Translations under genes and position numbers: made by a program
Notes under the pieces: model-generated
What the model was told of the DNA's origin: nothing
Databases searched by the model: none
Seen by the model: only the letters and a program-made list of their open reading frames with translations
Shown: positions 8,880 through 16,877 of the stretch, one piece after another
How the letters are laid out: each line of letters starts with the position of its first letter
How positions within the stretch are numbered: position 1 is the first letter of the stretch
Source of the DNA: JACMLD01 sp044227095
Lineage (GTDB): Bacteria > Bacteroidota > Bacteroidia > Chitinophagales > Chitinophagaceae
Length of the DNA stretch: 64,000 bases
NCBI GenBank assembly: GCA_044227095.1
Contig: JBGAFV010000001.1
Location: 744,001-808,000 of the forward strand
Direction: 5' to 3'

Positions 8880-9440
8880 TTATACTGGTTGATTTTTTGA
8901 AAAGATATGATTGCCATAACCATGCTCTGCAACCTGCTTTGCCCTTATTGGATAAGTAGAAAGATCAGATGGTGTTGTAGCACCAAGTCCGTCTACGTAA
9001 CGGTTAAACATGCAAAACGCTGCTGCAATAAGTACAGTATCGTGAATGTCTTTATCTGTAGCACCCAAACTTTTTGCTTTATCGATCTGATCTTGTGTAA
9101 CATGTTTACCACCTTTCTGCACACTGCCCGCAATAGCAAGCAATGATTTCAGTTTGTCTGTTATAGGAGCTGATTGGTAATCTGTTTTTACGTTGTTTAC
9201 AAGTTGCTTGTCGCCATTTAAATAGCATACTGCTATTTCTCCGTGCGATTGATGACAATAAAAACAATCGTTTAGATAAGATACATGTGCGGCAATCAGT
9301 TCACGGTCTGTCATGCTTAAACCATCATTGCTGCGCAAAAGCAAATTGGTTAATGCACCCATTGGTTCTGCTGTCTCCGGGCTAAAAGCAAGCAACGCTC
9401 TTATACCAGGAAGGTTTTTGTCTACATCTATATGTGGCAT
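8880..9440 (-). CDS. AhpD-like / carboxymuconolactone decarboxylase family peroxidase (paralogue 4)
   Basis: This 186-residue all-helical protein is one of four paralogues in this operon. The AhpD catalytic pattern is complete and correctly spaced: Glu47, Cys59-x2-Cys62, His66 (RELIAAHVSYLNDCFYCHQSH). The N-terminus (MPHIDVDKNLPGIRALL) aligns with its three sisters, which supports the chosen ATG. The C-terminal half holds the shared IHDTVLIAAAFCMFNRYVDGLG. Family members reduce hydroperoxides or act on lactones, usually as oligomers in the cytoplasm. It is followed after 62 bp by susC. The true substrate is unknown. Confidence 0.9.
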   Translation of the reverse strand: MPHIDVDKNLPGIRALLAFSPETAEPMGALTNLLLRSNDGLSMTDRELIAAHVSYLNDCFYCHQSHGEIAVCYLNGDKQLVNNVKTDYQSAPITDKLKSLLAIAGSVQKGGKHVTQDQIDKAKSLGATDKDIHDTVLIAAAFCMFNRYVDGLGATTPSDLSTYPIRAKQVAEHGYGNHIFSKNQPV

Positions 9441-9471
9441 GTTTTATTTTTTTGTGTAATAAATTATTGAA

Positions 9472-10023
9472 TTATTTATGCGGATTGCTTCCGGCATAGC
9501 CATCTGCTGCACGCATGGGTGCACGGTCTATATACATTTGCCTGTCTTGCGGTGCCCATGTATTCAATCCATCTACATAGCGGTTAAACATGCAAAAAGC
9601 TGCGGCAATCAATACAGTGTCATGTATTTCTTTGTCTGTAGCACCATTTTCTTTTGCATGGTCTATTTGCGCAGTAGTAACATATTTGCCACCTTTTTGA
9701 ACACTTCCTGCAATGTTGAGCAACGCTTTTAGTTTATCCGAAATCGGGGCAGACATGTAATCTGCTTTTATATCATCAATAAGCTGTGTGCTGCATTGAA
9801 AATAATGTTGCGCCATAGCGCCGTGAACGTTCTGGCAAAAAAAGCAATCGTTTTGCGATGACACATATGCGCCTATCATTTCTCTGTCGCCACGACTTAG
9901 TGAGTTGTTTTCGCTGTGCAATAGAATTTCTGCCAGCTCATTCAGATACTGTGCAGTTGCAGGACTGAAAGCCATTGGCCCTCTTATACCGGGAAGATCG
10001 TTTTGTAAATTAATATATGCCAT
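9472..10023 (-). CDS. AhpD-like / carboxymuconolactone decarboxylase family peroxidase (paralogue 3)
   Basis: The catalytic pattern is intact: Glu48, Cys60, Cys63, His67 in REMIGAYVSSQNDCFFCQNVH. I place the start at the ATG at 10023 because MAYINLQNDLPGIRG then aligns with the other three paralogues. An upstream ATG at 10062 overlaps the previous stop as ATGA and would add a Ser/Asn/Thr-rich 13-residue extension; re-initiation there is possible. The gene lies 31 bp upstream of paralogue 4. The role is presumed to be thiol-dependent reduction of a peroxide, or a related ring or lactone reaction, in the same pathway as its sisters. Confidence 0.88.
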   Translation of the reverse strand: MAYINLQNDLPGIRGPMAFSPATAQYLNELAEILLHSENNSLSRGDREMIGAYVSSQNDCFFCQNVHGAMAQHYFQCSTQLIDDIKADYMSAPISDKLKALLNIAGSVQKGGKYVTTAQIDHAKENGATDKEIHDTVLIAAAFCMFNRYVDGLNTWAPQDRQMYIDRAPMRAADGYAGSNPHK

Positions 10024-10058
10024 TGTTGATTGATTAGTTGATTGGTTACTGATTGATT

Positions 10059-10610
10059 TCATTTTAAGGATTGGGCCTGCGGCAGCACATATCCGTTTTT
10101 CATTCGTTCGCCCATGGCTTCGTAAACAGCAGGGTCTGTAGGTGTCAAACTTGCAAGCCCGTCTACATAGCGATTAAACATGCAGAATGTAGCGGCTATC
10201 AATACTGTATCGTGTATTTCCCTGTCTGTTGCACCTAGTTCTCTTGCAGAAGCTATATCTTCTGTTTTTACTTCTCTACCCAACACCTGCACTTTACCGG
10301 CAATGTGCAACAACGATTTTATTTTTTCGTTTATACCTGCCTGTTGCATATCATTCAGCACTTCATCAACAATGTTTCTTTTGTCGCCCAGCAAACATCT
10401 TGCTGCTGCGGCATGACTGCTGGCGCAGAAAACACATTTGTTGAGGTGAGAAACATAGGCAGCAATCAATTCCCTTTCTGCTTCTGTGAGCGAAGACTCG
10501 CCTCTTAATAATACTTGTGCCAATTCATATAAAGGCTTGCCAGTTTCTGGCCTGAACATTACCAGGCTTCTTATACCCGGAATTCCTTCTTCTACTTGTA
10601 TATGTGCCAT
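10059..10610 (-). CDS. AhpD-like / carboxymuconolactone decarboxylase family peroxidase (paralogue 2)
   Basis: This is a 183-residue protein when started at the ATG at 10610 (MAHIQVEEGIPGIRSL), which matches the sister proteins; a TTG at 10631 is less likely. The motif RELIAAYVSHLNKCVFCASSH supplies Glu47, Cys59, Cys62 and His66. The conserved IHDTVLIAATFCMFNRYVDGLA follows. It lies after the MFS gene across a 182-bp gap that contains a short interspersed motif (10689-10716), so a secondary promoter is possible there. Sequence divergence among the four copies shows they are not recent duplicates. Confidence 0.88.
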   Translation of the reverse strand: MAHIQVEEGIPGIRSLVMFRPETGKPLYELAQVLLRGESSLTEAERELIAAYVSHLNKCVFCASSHAAAARCLLGDKRNIVDEVLNDMQQAGINEKIKSLLHIAGKVQVLGREVKTEDIASARELGATDREIHDTVLIAATFCMFNRYVDGLASLTPTDPAVYEAMGERMKNGYVLPQAQSLK

Positions 10611-10688
10611 TATTTTGGTTTTAATCGTCAATCTTCAATCGTGAGGTGTCAGTCGTGAATCGTGAGTAGTTAGTGTTGAATAAAGTTT

Positions 10689-10716
10689 TACAGTTGAAGT
10701 GAGTGACACAACGATG
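10689..10716 (+). repeat. Copy 1 of a short interspersed motif ending CAACGATG
   Basis: Three intergenic sites share a pattern of TAC at one end and CAACGATG about 20-25 bp later, preceded by GTGA/GTGCG-like bases: here, 22567-22597 on the minus strand, and 63494-63524. It is non-coding and its function is unknown. Confidence 0.35.
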
Positions 10717-10792
10717 TTTAATAACGATATACTGCTGATCACCACAAAACATACTCACAACAAATCAACTGATCAATTATTCAACCAATCAC

Positions 10793-12043
10793 CTACTCTA
10801 CCGCTAGCTCCTGCATGCCCGCTTCTACTGCAACTTTATCTTTTGTAAAAAATGTAACAAGCCATCCAATTACAAATACGCCTGAAAAAATAAAAAGCGC
10901 ATTGCTATACCCGCCTAATTCTGTTACCAGCACACCTACAAACAATACAGCAGTAGCGGTAAGCAATCTTCCTATATTGAAACAAAAACCGGTAGCTGTA
11001 CCACGCACAGCAACCGGAAAAAGTAAAGGAATGTATACCGACAACACACCCTGGCTTACACCAAAGAACAATGCAAGCACCAGTATTTCTGCATAAATAA
11101 TTGGAGAGAACGTTGTGTTTGTTTTGAATAAAATAAAACACATAACAGCTGCAACGCTAAAACAAAGCAGCATGGCTTTGCGCAAACCCATAGCATTTGT
11201 TAGCCACCCTGAAAAAAAGCCTCCTGCTAAACCCCCAATGCCCATCATCATCATACTAATGCCACGTGGCTTTTGCGCATCACCGTTAATAACCAGTGCT
11301 TGTATCCATGTAGGCAACCAAGAAAAAATAGCCCATAACCCGATAAGCATGGTGCCAAATATGAGTGAGCCTGTAATAAGATTAGGTTTATGTGCAGCCG
11401 AAAAAATATTTTCGCTTTTGTTTGTTTGTGATTCGTTTGAAATATTTCCAGAAATCCATTTATCAGATTCTTTCAATAACCAGATAGAAAGCAGTGCAAT
11501 TGCAATGGGAAGTAAACCAATATCAAAGGCCTGGCGCCATGATGAAACAAAATAGTCAATAGCACCAGCTGAAAAAATACCAACAGGCATGGAGATGGAC
11601 AAAAAGCCCATAAATATTGCCCGTGATTTCTCTGGCCATTCTTCCATCATGATAGTGGTAGTAGCTACCAGTATGGCACCTAAACCAAAACCAGTAAAAA
11701 ATCTGCAAATAACTACGCCCCACCAATTAGACATATAACCAGTAAGCAACGTAAATACGCCAAGGCATGCTACGGAAAAGATTAATGCTTTTTTTCTTCC
11801 TGCTTTATCGCAAATAACGCCGGCTATAAAACCGCCTACCGCACCGCCTAAAATAAAAATAGAATTGATGTAAGCGCTGATGTTGTTCAGTTCATCTGCA
11901 TTTTTGTTGCCCAGCAAATCTTTTACTGCTACGGGTAAATACACAGACATAAGCGTAGAAACAATACCAGCAAAAGCAGTGCTGAGAAAACAAATAATAA
12001 ACAACACCCAGTGATAAGAAGTTATTTTTTGCTGCTGGTTCAT
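10793..12043 (-). CDS. MFS transporter (AAHS/sugar-porter-like)
   Basis: This 416-residue inner-membrane protein has 12 predicted hydrophobic segments. The conserved loop 2-3 motif is present as GVICDKAGRKKALIF, and a second one as GWLTNAMGLRKAM. The pattern RFFTGFGLGAILVATTTIMMEEWPEKSRA resembles aromatic-acid/H+ symporter and related families. It overlaps the upstream AhpD-like gene by 4 bp (ATGA), so the two are translationally coupled. Between AhpD-like enzymes and a SusCD pair, it probably moves the same small molecule across the inner membrane. Substrate and direction are unproven. Confidence 0.88.
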   Translation of the reverse strand: MNQQQKITSYHWVLFIICFLSTAFAGIVSTLMSVYLPVAVKDLLGNKNADELNNISAYINSIFILGGAVGGFIAGVICDKAGRKKALIFSVACLGVFTLLTGYMSNWWGVVICRFFTGFGLGAILVATTTIMMEEWPEKSRAIFMGFLSISMPVGIFSAGAIDYFVSSWRQAFDIGLLPIAIALLSIWLLKESDKWISGNISNESQTNKSENIFSAAHKPNLITGSLIFGTMLIGLWAIFSWLPTWIQALVINGDAQKPRGISMMMMGIGGLAGGFFSGWLTNAMGLRKAMLLCFSVAAVMCFILFKTNTTFSPIIYAEILVLALFFGVSQGVLSVYIPLLFPVAVRGTATGFCFNIGRLLTATAVLFVGVLVTELGGYSNALFIFSGVFVIGWLVTFFTKDKVAVEAGMQELAVE

Positions 12044-12606
12044 GATTTATCTTTTAAGTGTTCATACCCTTGTGGCAAACGGTTATAGCCGTGGTTTTTT
12101 AATCTTTCTGCAAGGCCATTGTAAAAAGCGGGATCTGTTGGTGTAACTGTAGCCAATCCATCTACATACCTGTTGTACAAACAAAAAAGTGCAGCAATTA
12201 AAACAGTGTCATGAATTTCAATATCGGTAGCGCCGGCTGCTTTTGCATTATCTATAGATGCTGCAGTTACGGCCAATCCACTTTCTTGTGTTTGTGCGGC
12301 AATGGTAAGCAGTGCTTTCATCTTATCGCTTACAGGTGCTGTATTAATATCAGTCCTCACTTTCTGGGCTGTTTCTGCATCGCCCAGTAAAACTTCGGCA
12401 ATAGCTGCATGTGCACTAACGCAAAACTTGCATTCGTTCCGATGAGAAACAATAGTGGCAATCAGCTCTCTTTCTCCTTCGGTTAATGATGAAGGCCCGC
12501 GCAACAATATTTGTGTTAACTCACGTATTGGCGCAGCACTATCTTTTCTGTATTCTAGCAAGCCGGTAATGCCGGGCAAATGCTCTTCTAGCGGAATATA
12601 TGGCAT
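12040..12606 (-). CDS. AhpD-like / carboxymuconolactone decarboxylase family peroxidase (paralogue 1)
   Basis: This is the first gene of the AhpD-like/MFS/SusCD series. It has 188 residues with Glu47, Cys59, Cys62 and His66 in RELIATIVSHRNECKFCVSAH, then IHDTVLIAALFCLYNRYVDGLA. Its stop overlaps the MFS start (ATGA). The 194-bp upstream region holds two palindromic sequences that may be operators. The start MPYIPLEEHLPGITG agrees with the sister proteins. Confidence 0.88.
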   Translation of the reverse strand: MPYIPLEEHLPGITGLLEYRKDSAAPIRELTQILLRGPSSLTEGERELIATIVSHRNECKFCVSAHAAIAEVLLGDAETAQKVRTDINTAPVSDKMKALLTIAAQTQESGLAVTAASIDNAKAAGATDIEIHDTVLIAALFCLYNRYVDGLATVTPTDPAFYNGLAERLKNHGYNRLPQGYEHLKDKS

Positions 12607-12709
12607 CGAAAATTTTTGTTTATACGTTACTATAAAACCTTACTACATCTTTCATCAATAATTTTCCTGTTGTTTACAAAAAGAAAATTATTTAGTACGA
12701 AAGTTTGAA

Positions 12710-12741
12710 GCATGCCATGCATTATTAAAATGCAGCTGCAT
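12710..12741. promoter_or_regulatory. Possible operator: two palindromes upstream of the AhpD-like operon
   Basis: GCATGCCATGC (12710-12720) is followed by the perfect 12-bp palindrome ATGCAGCTGCAT (12730-12741). Both lie about 105-135 bp upstream of the first operon gene. No regulator is assigned, and the promoter elements are not clear. Confidence 0.3.
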
Positions 12742-12800
12742 AAGATTTTACAGTATGATTTGAGAAAAGGGCAACCACTATGGTTGCGTTGCAAAAAAAA

Positions 12801-13352
12801 TCAGCAGGAAGCTTTTGGAGGATGCTCCGGCGTTGGTGAAGTTGTTGTAACCAGTGGAGTGGTTAGTGTATTGTTCTTTTGAGAAAGAATATTATCAGTC
12901 AATACAAAGTTGTATTGAGCAATTTCGTTGCTGTATTCCGCATTAGGCCCTGCTTTTTTTACAGTTGATTCTTTTTCTTTTTTACCACTAGCAAAATCAT
13001 TCACTTCGCCGGCGTAACTGGATTTGCCTTTTGCCAATTCTGTTTTTTGCTGATTGGGCAGGCACATAATATATAGTGTGTCGTTATGTATGCGCCGTTT
13101 TACAAAATTGTAGTGAATGCCATTGTTTTCAACGGAACCGTCTATGCGCTCAAATGCGCCGCTGTTCTGTATATATGGCAAATGCAGGGGAATACCTACC
13201 TCAACAAGTTCAGATTCATTATATGCGTGCTGGTCTAATTGCTGTACAAATTGCTGGTTGGATTGCTGCATAAAATAGCTGAACAACGCTGAATAACCAC
13301 CCAGGTTAAACACGTGAACAGCAAGCAGGACTATGGCAATTAGTTTCTTCAA
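12801..13352 (-). CDS. Small conserved secreted protein of unknown function
   Basis: The 183 residues start at TTG (no in-frame ATG before a reasonable signal peptide). MKKLIAIVLLAVHVFNLGGY is a typical exported or membrane-anchored N-terminus. The core HYNFVKRRIHNDTLYIMCLPN suggests a beta-rich domain. The tail is low-complexity Thr/Pro (TTPLVTTTSPTPEHPPKASC) and ends in cysteine. Proteins of this shape are found in Bacteroidota near TonB-dependent receptors, but I cannot name a family. It lies 194 bp upstream of the AhpD-like operon on the same strand. Confidence 0.65.
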   Translation of the reverse strand: MKKLIAIVLLAVHVFNLGGYSALFSYFMQQSNQQFVQQLDQHAYNESELVEVGIPLHLPYIQNSGAFERIDGSVENNGIHYNFVKRRIHNDTLYIMCLPNQQKTELAKGKSSYAGEVNDFASGKKEKESTVKKAGPNAEYSNEIAQYNFVLTDNILSQKNNTLTTPLVTTTSPTPEHPPKASC

Positions 13353-13534
13353 GAAACTAAAAATAGGGATTTTTTTATTTATGTGTAAGATTTTTCTGGG
13401 AGGGCATAAGGATTGGAACTCATTTTAATCTCCAAAAGGTATAAGAATGGCTCTTTTAAAACGATGATGCCAAGTGGAGTTTGCGAATATTTTCAATTTT
13501 GAGGTGACAGTTTGCAACCTTACGATTTTCAACA

Positions 13535-14341
13535 TCAATAAAAAAACTGCTCAGAAATTATCTTACCATCTCTTACTTCATACAACATTATCTGCTTCAT
13601 TTGTATTCTGCCATGTTGTTGCACAGTAATATCTACTTCCCGGCCTACAGCAAAATGATTGCCCGCTATTACAGGTGCTGTTGTGCTTGCACCATGAAAT
13701 GCGGTAATCGTTTTTACAAACCCCTCCCCTTTTTTGCGAACGGCGTCCTTGCCTTCAGCATAACCCATATAGGGCGAACCTGATGGCTCTATGCTCTTTA
13801 CATCATCTGCAAAGAACGCATCCTGTATCTCGAACCATTTTTCTTGTTGGGCAAGTTCATTAAACCTTAATGCTACTTCATGAACAGTATATGCTTTCTC
13901 CCTGGAGTTTGGTTGTCCCTTACCGGTAGTTATTAAGCTAAACAGGCTCTCTTTTATATACTGGCTCCAACCGTTTACGCAGGCGCTGTAGCATTCATAT
14001 TCTGGCACCAGGCCTACATGAGTAAAGATGAGTTCTGTTTTATTTCCTTTACGGTTAATTTCAAAAATAATTTTTGTTCCCGTCCATTCTGTTGTGTCTT
14101 TTGTAAAACTGAAATAATTGTTCAGTACAAGCCACACTACTTTCTTTTCTGGCACCACTTCCACAAGCTTCATTGTACACTTATGAATATCCTGGTAATG
14201 GTAAACAAACTCATCGCCTAGCTTTTCAGTATTTCCTTCAATTTCTTCAGACCACCATCCGCGTACATTATTTATAGCATTAAATACTTCTCTCGGCGAT
14301 TGATCTACAAGGAATGTTGCAGAAAAATTCTCATTTCCCAT
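13535..14341 (-). CDS. SRPBCC (AHSA1-like) domain fused to a SnoaL/NTF2-like domain
   Basis: Of 268 residues, 1-145 form an SRPBCC/AHSA1-type ligand-binding fold (ATFLVDQSPREVFNAINNVRGWW, WTGTKIIFEI, FTHVGLVPEYECY). Residues about 155-268 form a SnoaL-like cone domain (ALRFNELAQQEKWFEIQDAFFADDVKSIEP...GKIISEQFFY). The first domain is a clear paralogue of the 151-residue neighbour upstream, sharing FTHxGLxPxxEC and the GWWxE motif. Both folds bind small hydrophobic ligands in a pocket. It lies 29 bp after that neighbour, so the two are probably co-transcribed. Confidence 0.82.
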   Translation of the reverse strand: MGNENFSATFLVDQSPREVFNAINNVRGWWSEEIEGNTEKLGDEFVYHYQDIHKCTMKLVEVVPEKKVVWLVLNNYFSFTKDTTEWTGTKIIFEINRKGNKTELIFTHVGLVPEYECYSACVNGWSQYIKESLFSLITTGKGQPNSREKAYTVHEVALRFNELAQQEKWFEIQDAFFADDVKSIEPSGSPYMGYAEGKDAVRKKGEGFVKTITAFHGASTTAPVIAGNHFAVGREVDITVQQHGRIQMKQIMLYEVRDGKIISEQFFY

Positions 14342-14370
14342 ATCTTATTTTTTTGATTGCTGAATTAATA

Positions 14371-14826
14371 TTATACCGTTTCTGTTTTCTTATTCGGTTT
14401 TCCTTTGCCGGTAGTAATAAAAGGGAGCAAGCTTCCTGGCAGAAAATAATTCCAGCCACCAGAACAACTGCCAAAACATTCAAGCCCGGGTGTAAGGCCA
14501 ATATGCGTAAAATTGATTACGGTTTTGCCGTTTTCATTCTCAATTTCAAAAATATTTTTTGTGCCTGTCCATTCGCTTTTATTTTTAAATGAACTTAACG
14601 AGCTGTCTGTAACAAGCCACACAATTTTTTTTCCTGGTACAACTTCTATTAGTTTATGTTTTGAATAATGCACATCACCAAACTGAACAGAAAACTCATC
14701 GTTTAATTTTTCAGAATTACCTTTTGCTGCTTCATTCCACCACCCGCGTACATTATTAATGGCATCAAATACTTGCTCAGGGGTTTTGTCTACTACAAAT
14801 ATTGTTGTATAATTTTGATTCGTCAT
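14371..14826 (-). CDS. SRPBCC (AHSA1-like) domain protein
   Basis: This is a single SRPBCC domain of 151 residues: TIFVVDKTPEQVFDAINNVRGWW, then WTGTKNIFEIENENGKTVINFTHIGL, then the C-terminal helix GGWNYFLPGSLLPFITTGKGKP. It is the paralogue of the N-terminal half of the next gene downstream. It is transcribed away from the GlxA/AraC regulator at 14972, from a shared intergenic region, which makes that regulator a candidate controller. Confidence 0.85.
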   Translation of the reverse strand: MTNQNYTTIFVVDKTPEQVFDAINNVRGWWNEAAKGNSEKLNDEFSVQFGDVHYSKHKLIEVVPGKKIVWLVTDSSLSSFKNKSEWTGTKNIFEIENENGKTVINFTHIGLTPGLECFGSCSGGWNYFLPGSLLPFITTGKGKPNKKTETV

Positions 14827-14971
14827 GATTTTATATTTTATAAAAAATGTTATTTAAACTATTCATTAACTCAACAAATGTATTGTCTTAATTTTAGTTA
14901 TATGGGGTGTAAAACAGACATTTTAACGGGTTGATATGGACATTCAAATCTCCTATCTTTATAATAAAAAA

Positions 14972-15961
14972 ATGAAACACCTCAGTATAATAGTCCCCCA
15001 TAACCAAAGCAACCTTAGTACTGTTGCATGTATTGCCGGTGCTTATGAAATATTTACAACAGCAAACGGATACATGAAAAAATTGGGCAAAAAAGAATTG
15101 TTTACAGTTGAGCTTGCTGGCCTGTCAAAGACTGTAGAAATCAATAACGGGCTATTTACAGTAAAACCGCAAGCCAATATTTCATCTATAAAAAGAACAA
15201 ATCTTATCATTATCCCTTCTACTGCAATCCGCAGTTATAAACAAGCTACTAAAGAAAACCAATTGCTTATCGACTGGATTGAGCAACAATACAAAGATGG
15301 TGCTGAAATAGCGAGTATTTGTTCCGGCGCATTTATTCTTGCTTCGTCTGGCATACTCGATGGAAAAAATTGTTCAACACATTGGGCACATGAAGATACT
15401 TTCAGGAATATGTTTCCAAATGTAAACCTCCAGGCAGATCAATTAATTACAGACGAACACGGCATTTATACAAACGGCGGTGCTTATTCATTTCTTAACC
15501 TGCTTATTTACCTGGTTGAAAAATATTACGGCAGGGAAACGGCAATTTACTGTTCTAAAATTTTTCAGATAGAAATGGATCGAAACAGCCAGTCTGCATT
15601 CACCATATTTACAGGTCAGAAAATGCATGGCGATGAAATTGTACAAAAAGCACAGGCTTACATCGAAAGTAAACCACACGAAAAAATTTCTGTTGAACAT
15701 TTGTCTTCAAAACTTGCAGTTGGCAGACGAAATTTTGACAGGCGATTTATTAAAGCCACCGGCAACACTCCGCTTGAATATGCACAACGTGTAAAAATTG
15801 AATCAGCTAAAAAAACATTTGAAACCAGCCGCAAAACAATCAATGAAGTAATGTATGAAGTTGGTTATACAGATGTAAAAGCATTTCGTGAAGTATTTAG
15901 AAAAATAACCGGAATGTCTCCACTGGAATACAAAAACAAATACAACAAAGAAATGGTTTGA
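14972..15961 (+). CDS. GlxA-family AraC transcriptional regulator (DJ-1/PfpI + AraC HTH)
   Basis: The N-terminal half (about 1-200) is a DJ-1/PfpI-like domain with the elbow ASICSGAFILASSGILDG and THWAHEDTFRNMFP. The C-terminal about 100 residues are an AraC HTH (VEHLSSKLAVGRRNFDRRFIKATGNTPLEY; VMYEVGYTDVKAFREVFRKITGMSPLEYKN). I start at the ATG at 14972, where MKHLSIIVPH lines up with MKHISILIPI of the second copy at 41103; an ATG at 14936 would add 12 residues. It is divergent from the SRPBCC genes and probably regulates them. The signal is unknown. Confidence 0.9.
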   Translation: MKHLSIIVPHNQSNLSTVACIAGAYEIFTTANGYMKKLGKKELFTVELAGLSKTVEINNGLFTVKPQANISSIKRTNLIIIPSTAIRSYKQATKENQLLIDWIEQQYKDGAEIASICSGAFILASSGILDGKNCSTHWAHEDTFRNMFPNVNLQADQLITDEHGIYTNGGAYSFLNLLIYLVEKYYGRETAIYCSKIFQIEMDRNSQSAFTIFTGQKMHGDEIVQKAQAYIESKPHEKISVEHLSSKLAVGRRNFDRRFIKATGNTPLEYAQRVKIESAKKTFETSRKTINEVMYEVGYTDVKAFREVFRKITGMSPLEYKNKYNKEMV

Positions 15962-16022
15962 TACATCGAGCTTCATTAAACAACGCCAACGCCATTAATT
16001 TTTTAAGAACGGCATGCCGCAA

Positions 16023-16358
16023 TCAATTCATTTTACTTTTTTTAGACTGACTGTTCAATAAAACATCCAGTTTTTTAAGTTTTGTTTTCCAGAAACTATC
16101 AAAATAATTAATCCACTCCTGCAAATCATTAAATCCATCCTTATTTAAGGTACAGTATCGTTCTCTTCCTTTATCTTCTATTGATATAAAACCATTGCTG
16201 TACAATATTTTTATGTGCTTGGATACTGCGGGACGGCTCATGTCAAAATTTTCGGCCAATGCATTTATAGTTTTGCTTTCTTTTGAAAGCAATTGCAAAA
16301 TTTGTCTCCTGCTTGGATCTCCTATAGCCTGGAATATATCAAGTGTTGGTTGTGCCAT
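16023..16358 (-). CDS. ArsR-family winged-helix repressor
   Basis: This 111-residue repressor begins with the ArsR pattern LDIFQAIGDPSRRQILQLLS and has the recognition helix region MSRPAVSKHIKIL, then a wing (DKGRERYCTL). It carries no metal-binding cysteines, as in the subgroup paired with SRPBCC/AHSA1 proteins. It overlaps the upstream SRPBCC gene by 20 bp. Two perfect 16-bp dyads upstream of that gene are the likely operator, implying autoregulation. Confidence 0.92.
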   Translation of the reverse strand: MAQPTLDIFQAIGDPSRRQILQLLSKESKTINALAENFDMSRPAVSKHIKILYSNGFISIEDKGRERYCTLNKDGFNDLQEWINYFDSFWKTKLKKLDVLLNSQSKKSKMN

Positions 16359-16791
16359 GCGTAGTTGTATTTAAAAAACCGATAACTTTTTTCATATTGC
16401 TTAGCCATCCACCGTTCATGCCAGTGTAGATGCCAAGGTTTTCAATTTCTTTAAATCCTGTGTGCGACAGGTTAAGTTCGGTTCCATTATCTTTTTCAAC
16501 CAATGTCCACACAACAAGAGAATCTAACGATGACTCTCCATTGCCCGTACCCGTTTTCCACGAATAAGAAAGCTTTTTAAAAGGCATTATCTCCAATACC
16601 TTGCAATGAAAAATTCCATCGCTTTCAAACTGGGGCATGGGCTTTGTTTTAAATTGAAATTCATGCCCTGCAATCAATTCAAAATTGTTGGGCATTAACC
16701 ATTGAGAAAGCAGTTCTGCATTGGTGAGATACTCCCAAACTGCTTCAACAGGGTGATTATAAAAAATCTGATGTGTTATACCTAAACTCAT
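16339..16791 (-). CDS. SRPBCC/AHSA1-family protein paired with ArsR
   Basis: The 150 residues form one SRPBCC domain: IFYNHPVEAVWEYLTNAELLSQWLMPNNF, then WTLVEKDNGTELNLSHTGF and the C-terminal helix region WLSNMKKVIGFL. In this family ArsR and AHSA1-like genes commonly form a two-gene unit; here the SRPBCC gene comes first, the reverse of the usual order. The start at 16791 lies only 4 bp from an operator dyad. The ligand is unknown. Confidence 0.88.
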   Translation of the reverse strand: MSLGITHQIFYNHPVEAVWEYLTNAELLSQWLMPNNFELIAGHEFQFKTKPMPQFESDGIFHCKVLEIMPFKKLSYSWKTGTGNGESSLDSLVVWTLVEKDNGTELNLSHTGFKEIENLGIYTGMNGGWLSNMKKVIGFLNTTTHGTTNT

Positions 16792-16795
16792 ATAT

Positions 16796-16811
16796 GTAAC
16801 TTTTTAGTTAC
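16796..16811. promoter_or_regulatory. Operator dyad 1 of the SRPBCC-arsR unit
   Basis: GTAACTTTTTAGTTAC is a perfect 6-4-6 inverted repeat 4 bp upstream of the SRPBCC start codon. An identical-arm copy lies 28 bp away. ArsR proteins bind such dyads as dimers. Confidence 0.65.
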
Positions 16812-16823
16812 TCAAATATATAC

Positions 16824-16839
16824 GTAACTTTTGAGTTAC
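16824..16839. promoter_or_regulatory. Operator dyad 2 of the SRPBCC-arsR unit
   Basis: GTAACTTTTGAGTTAC has the same GTAACT/AGTTAC arms as dyad 1 and differs only in the 4-bp spacer. The two-site arrangement covers the likely promoter. Confidence 0.65.
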
Positions 16840-16877
16840 CCAAATTTCTTTTAAGATTTTTTATTCCTGTATTGATT

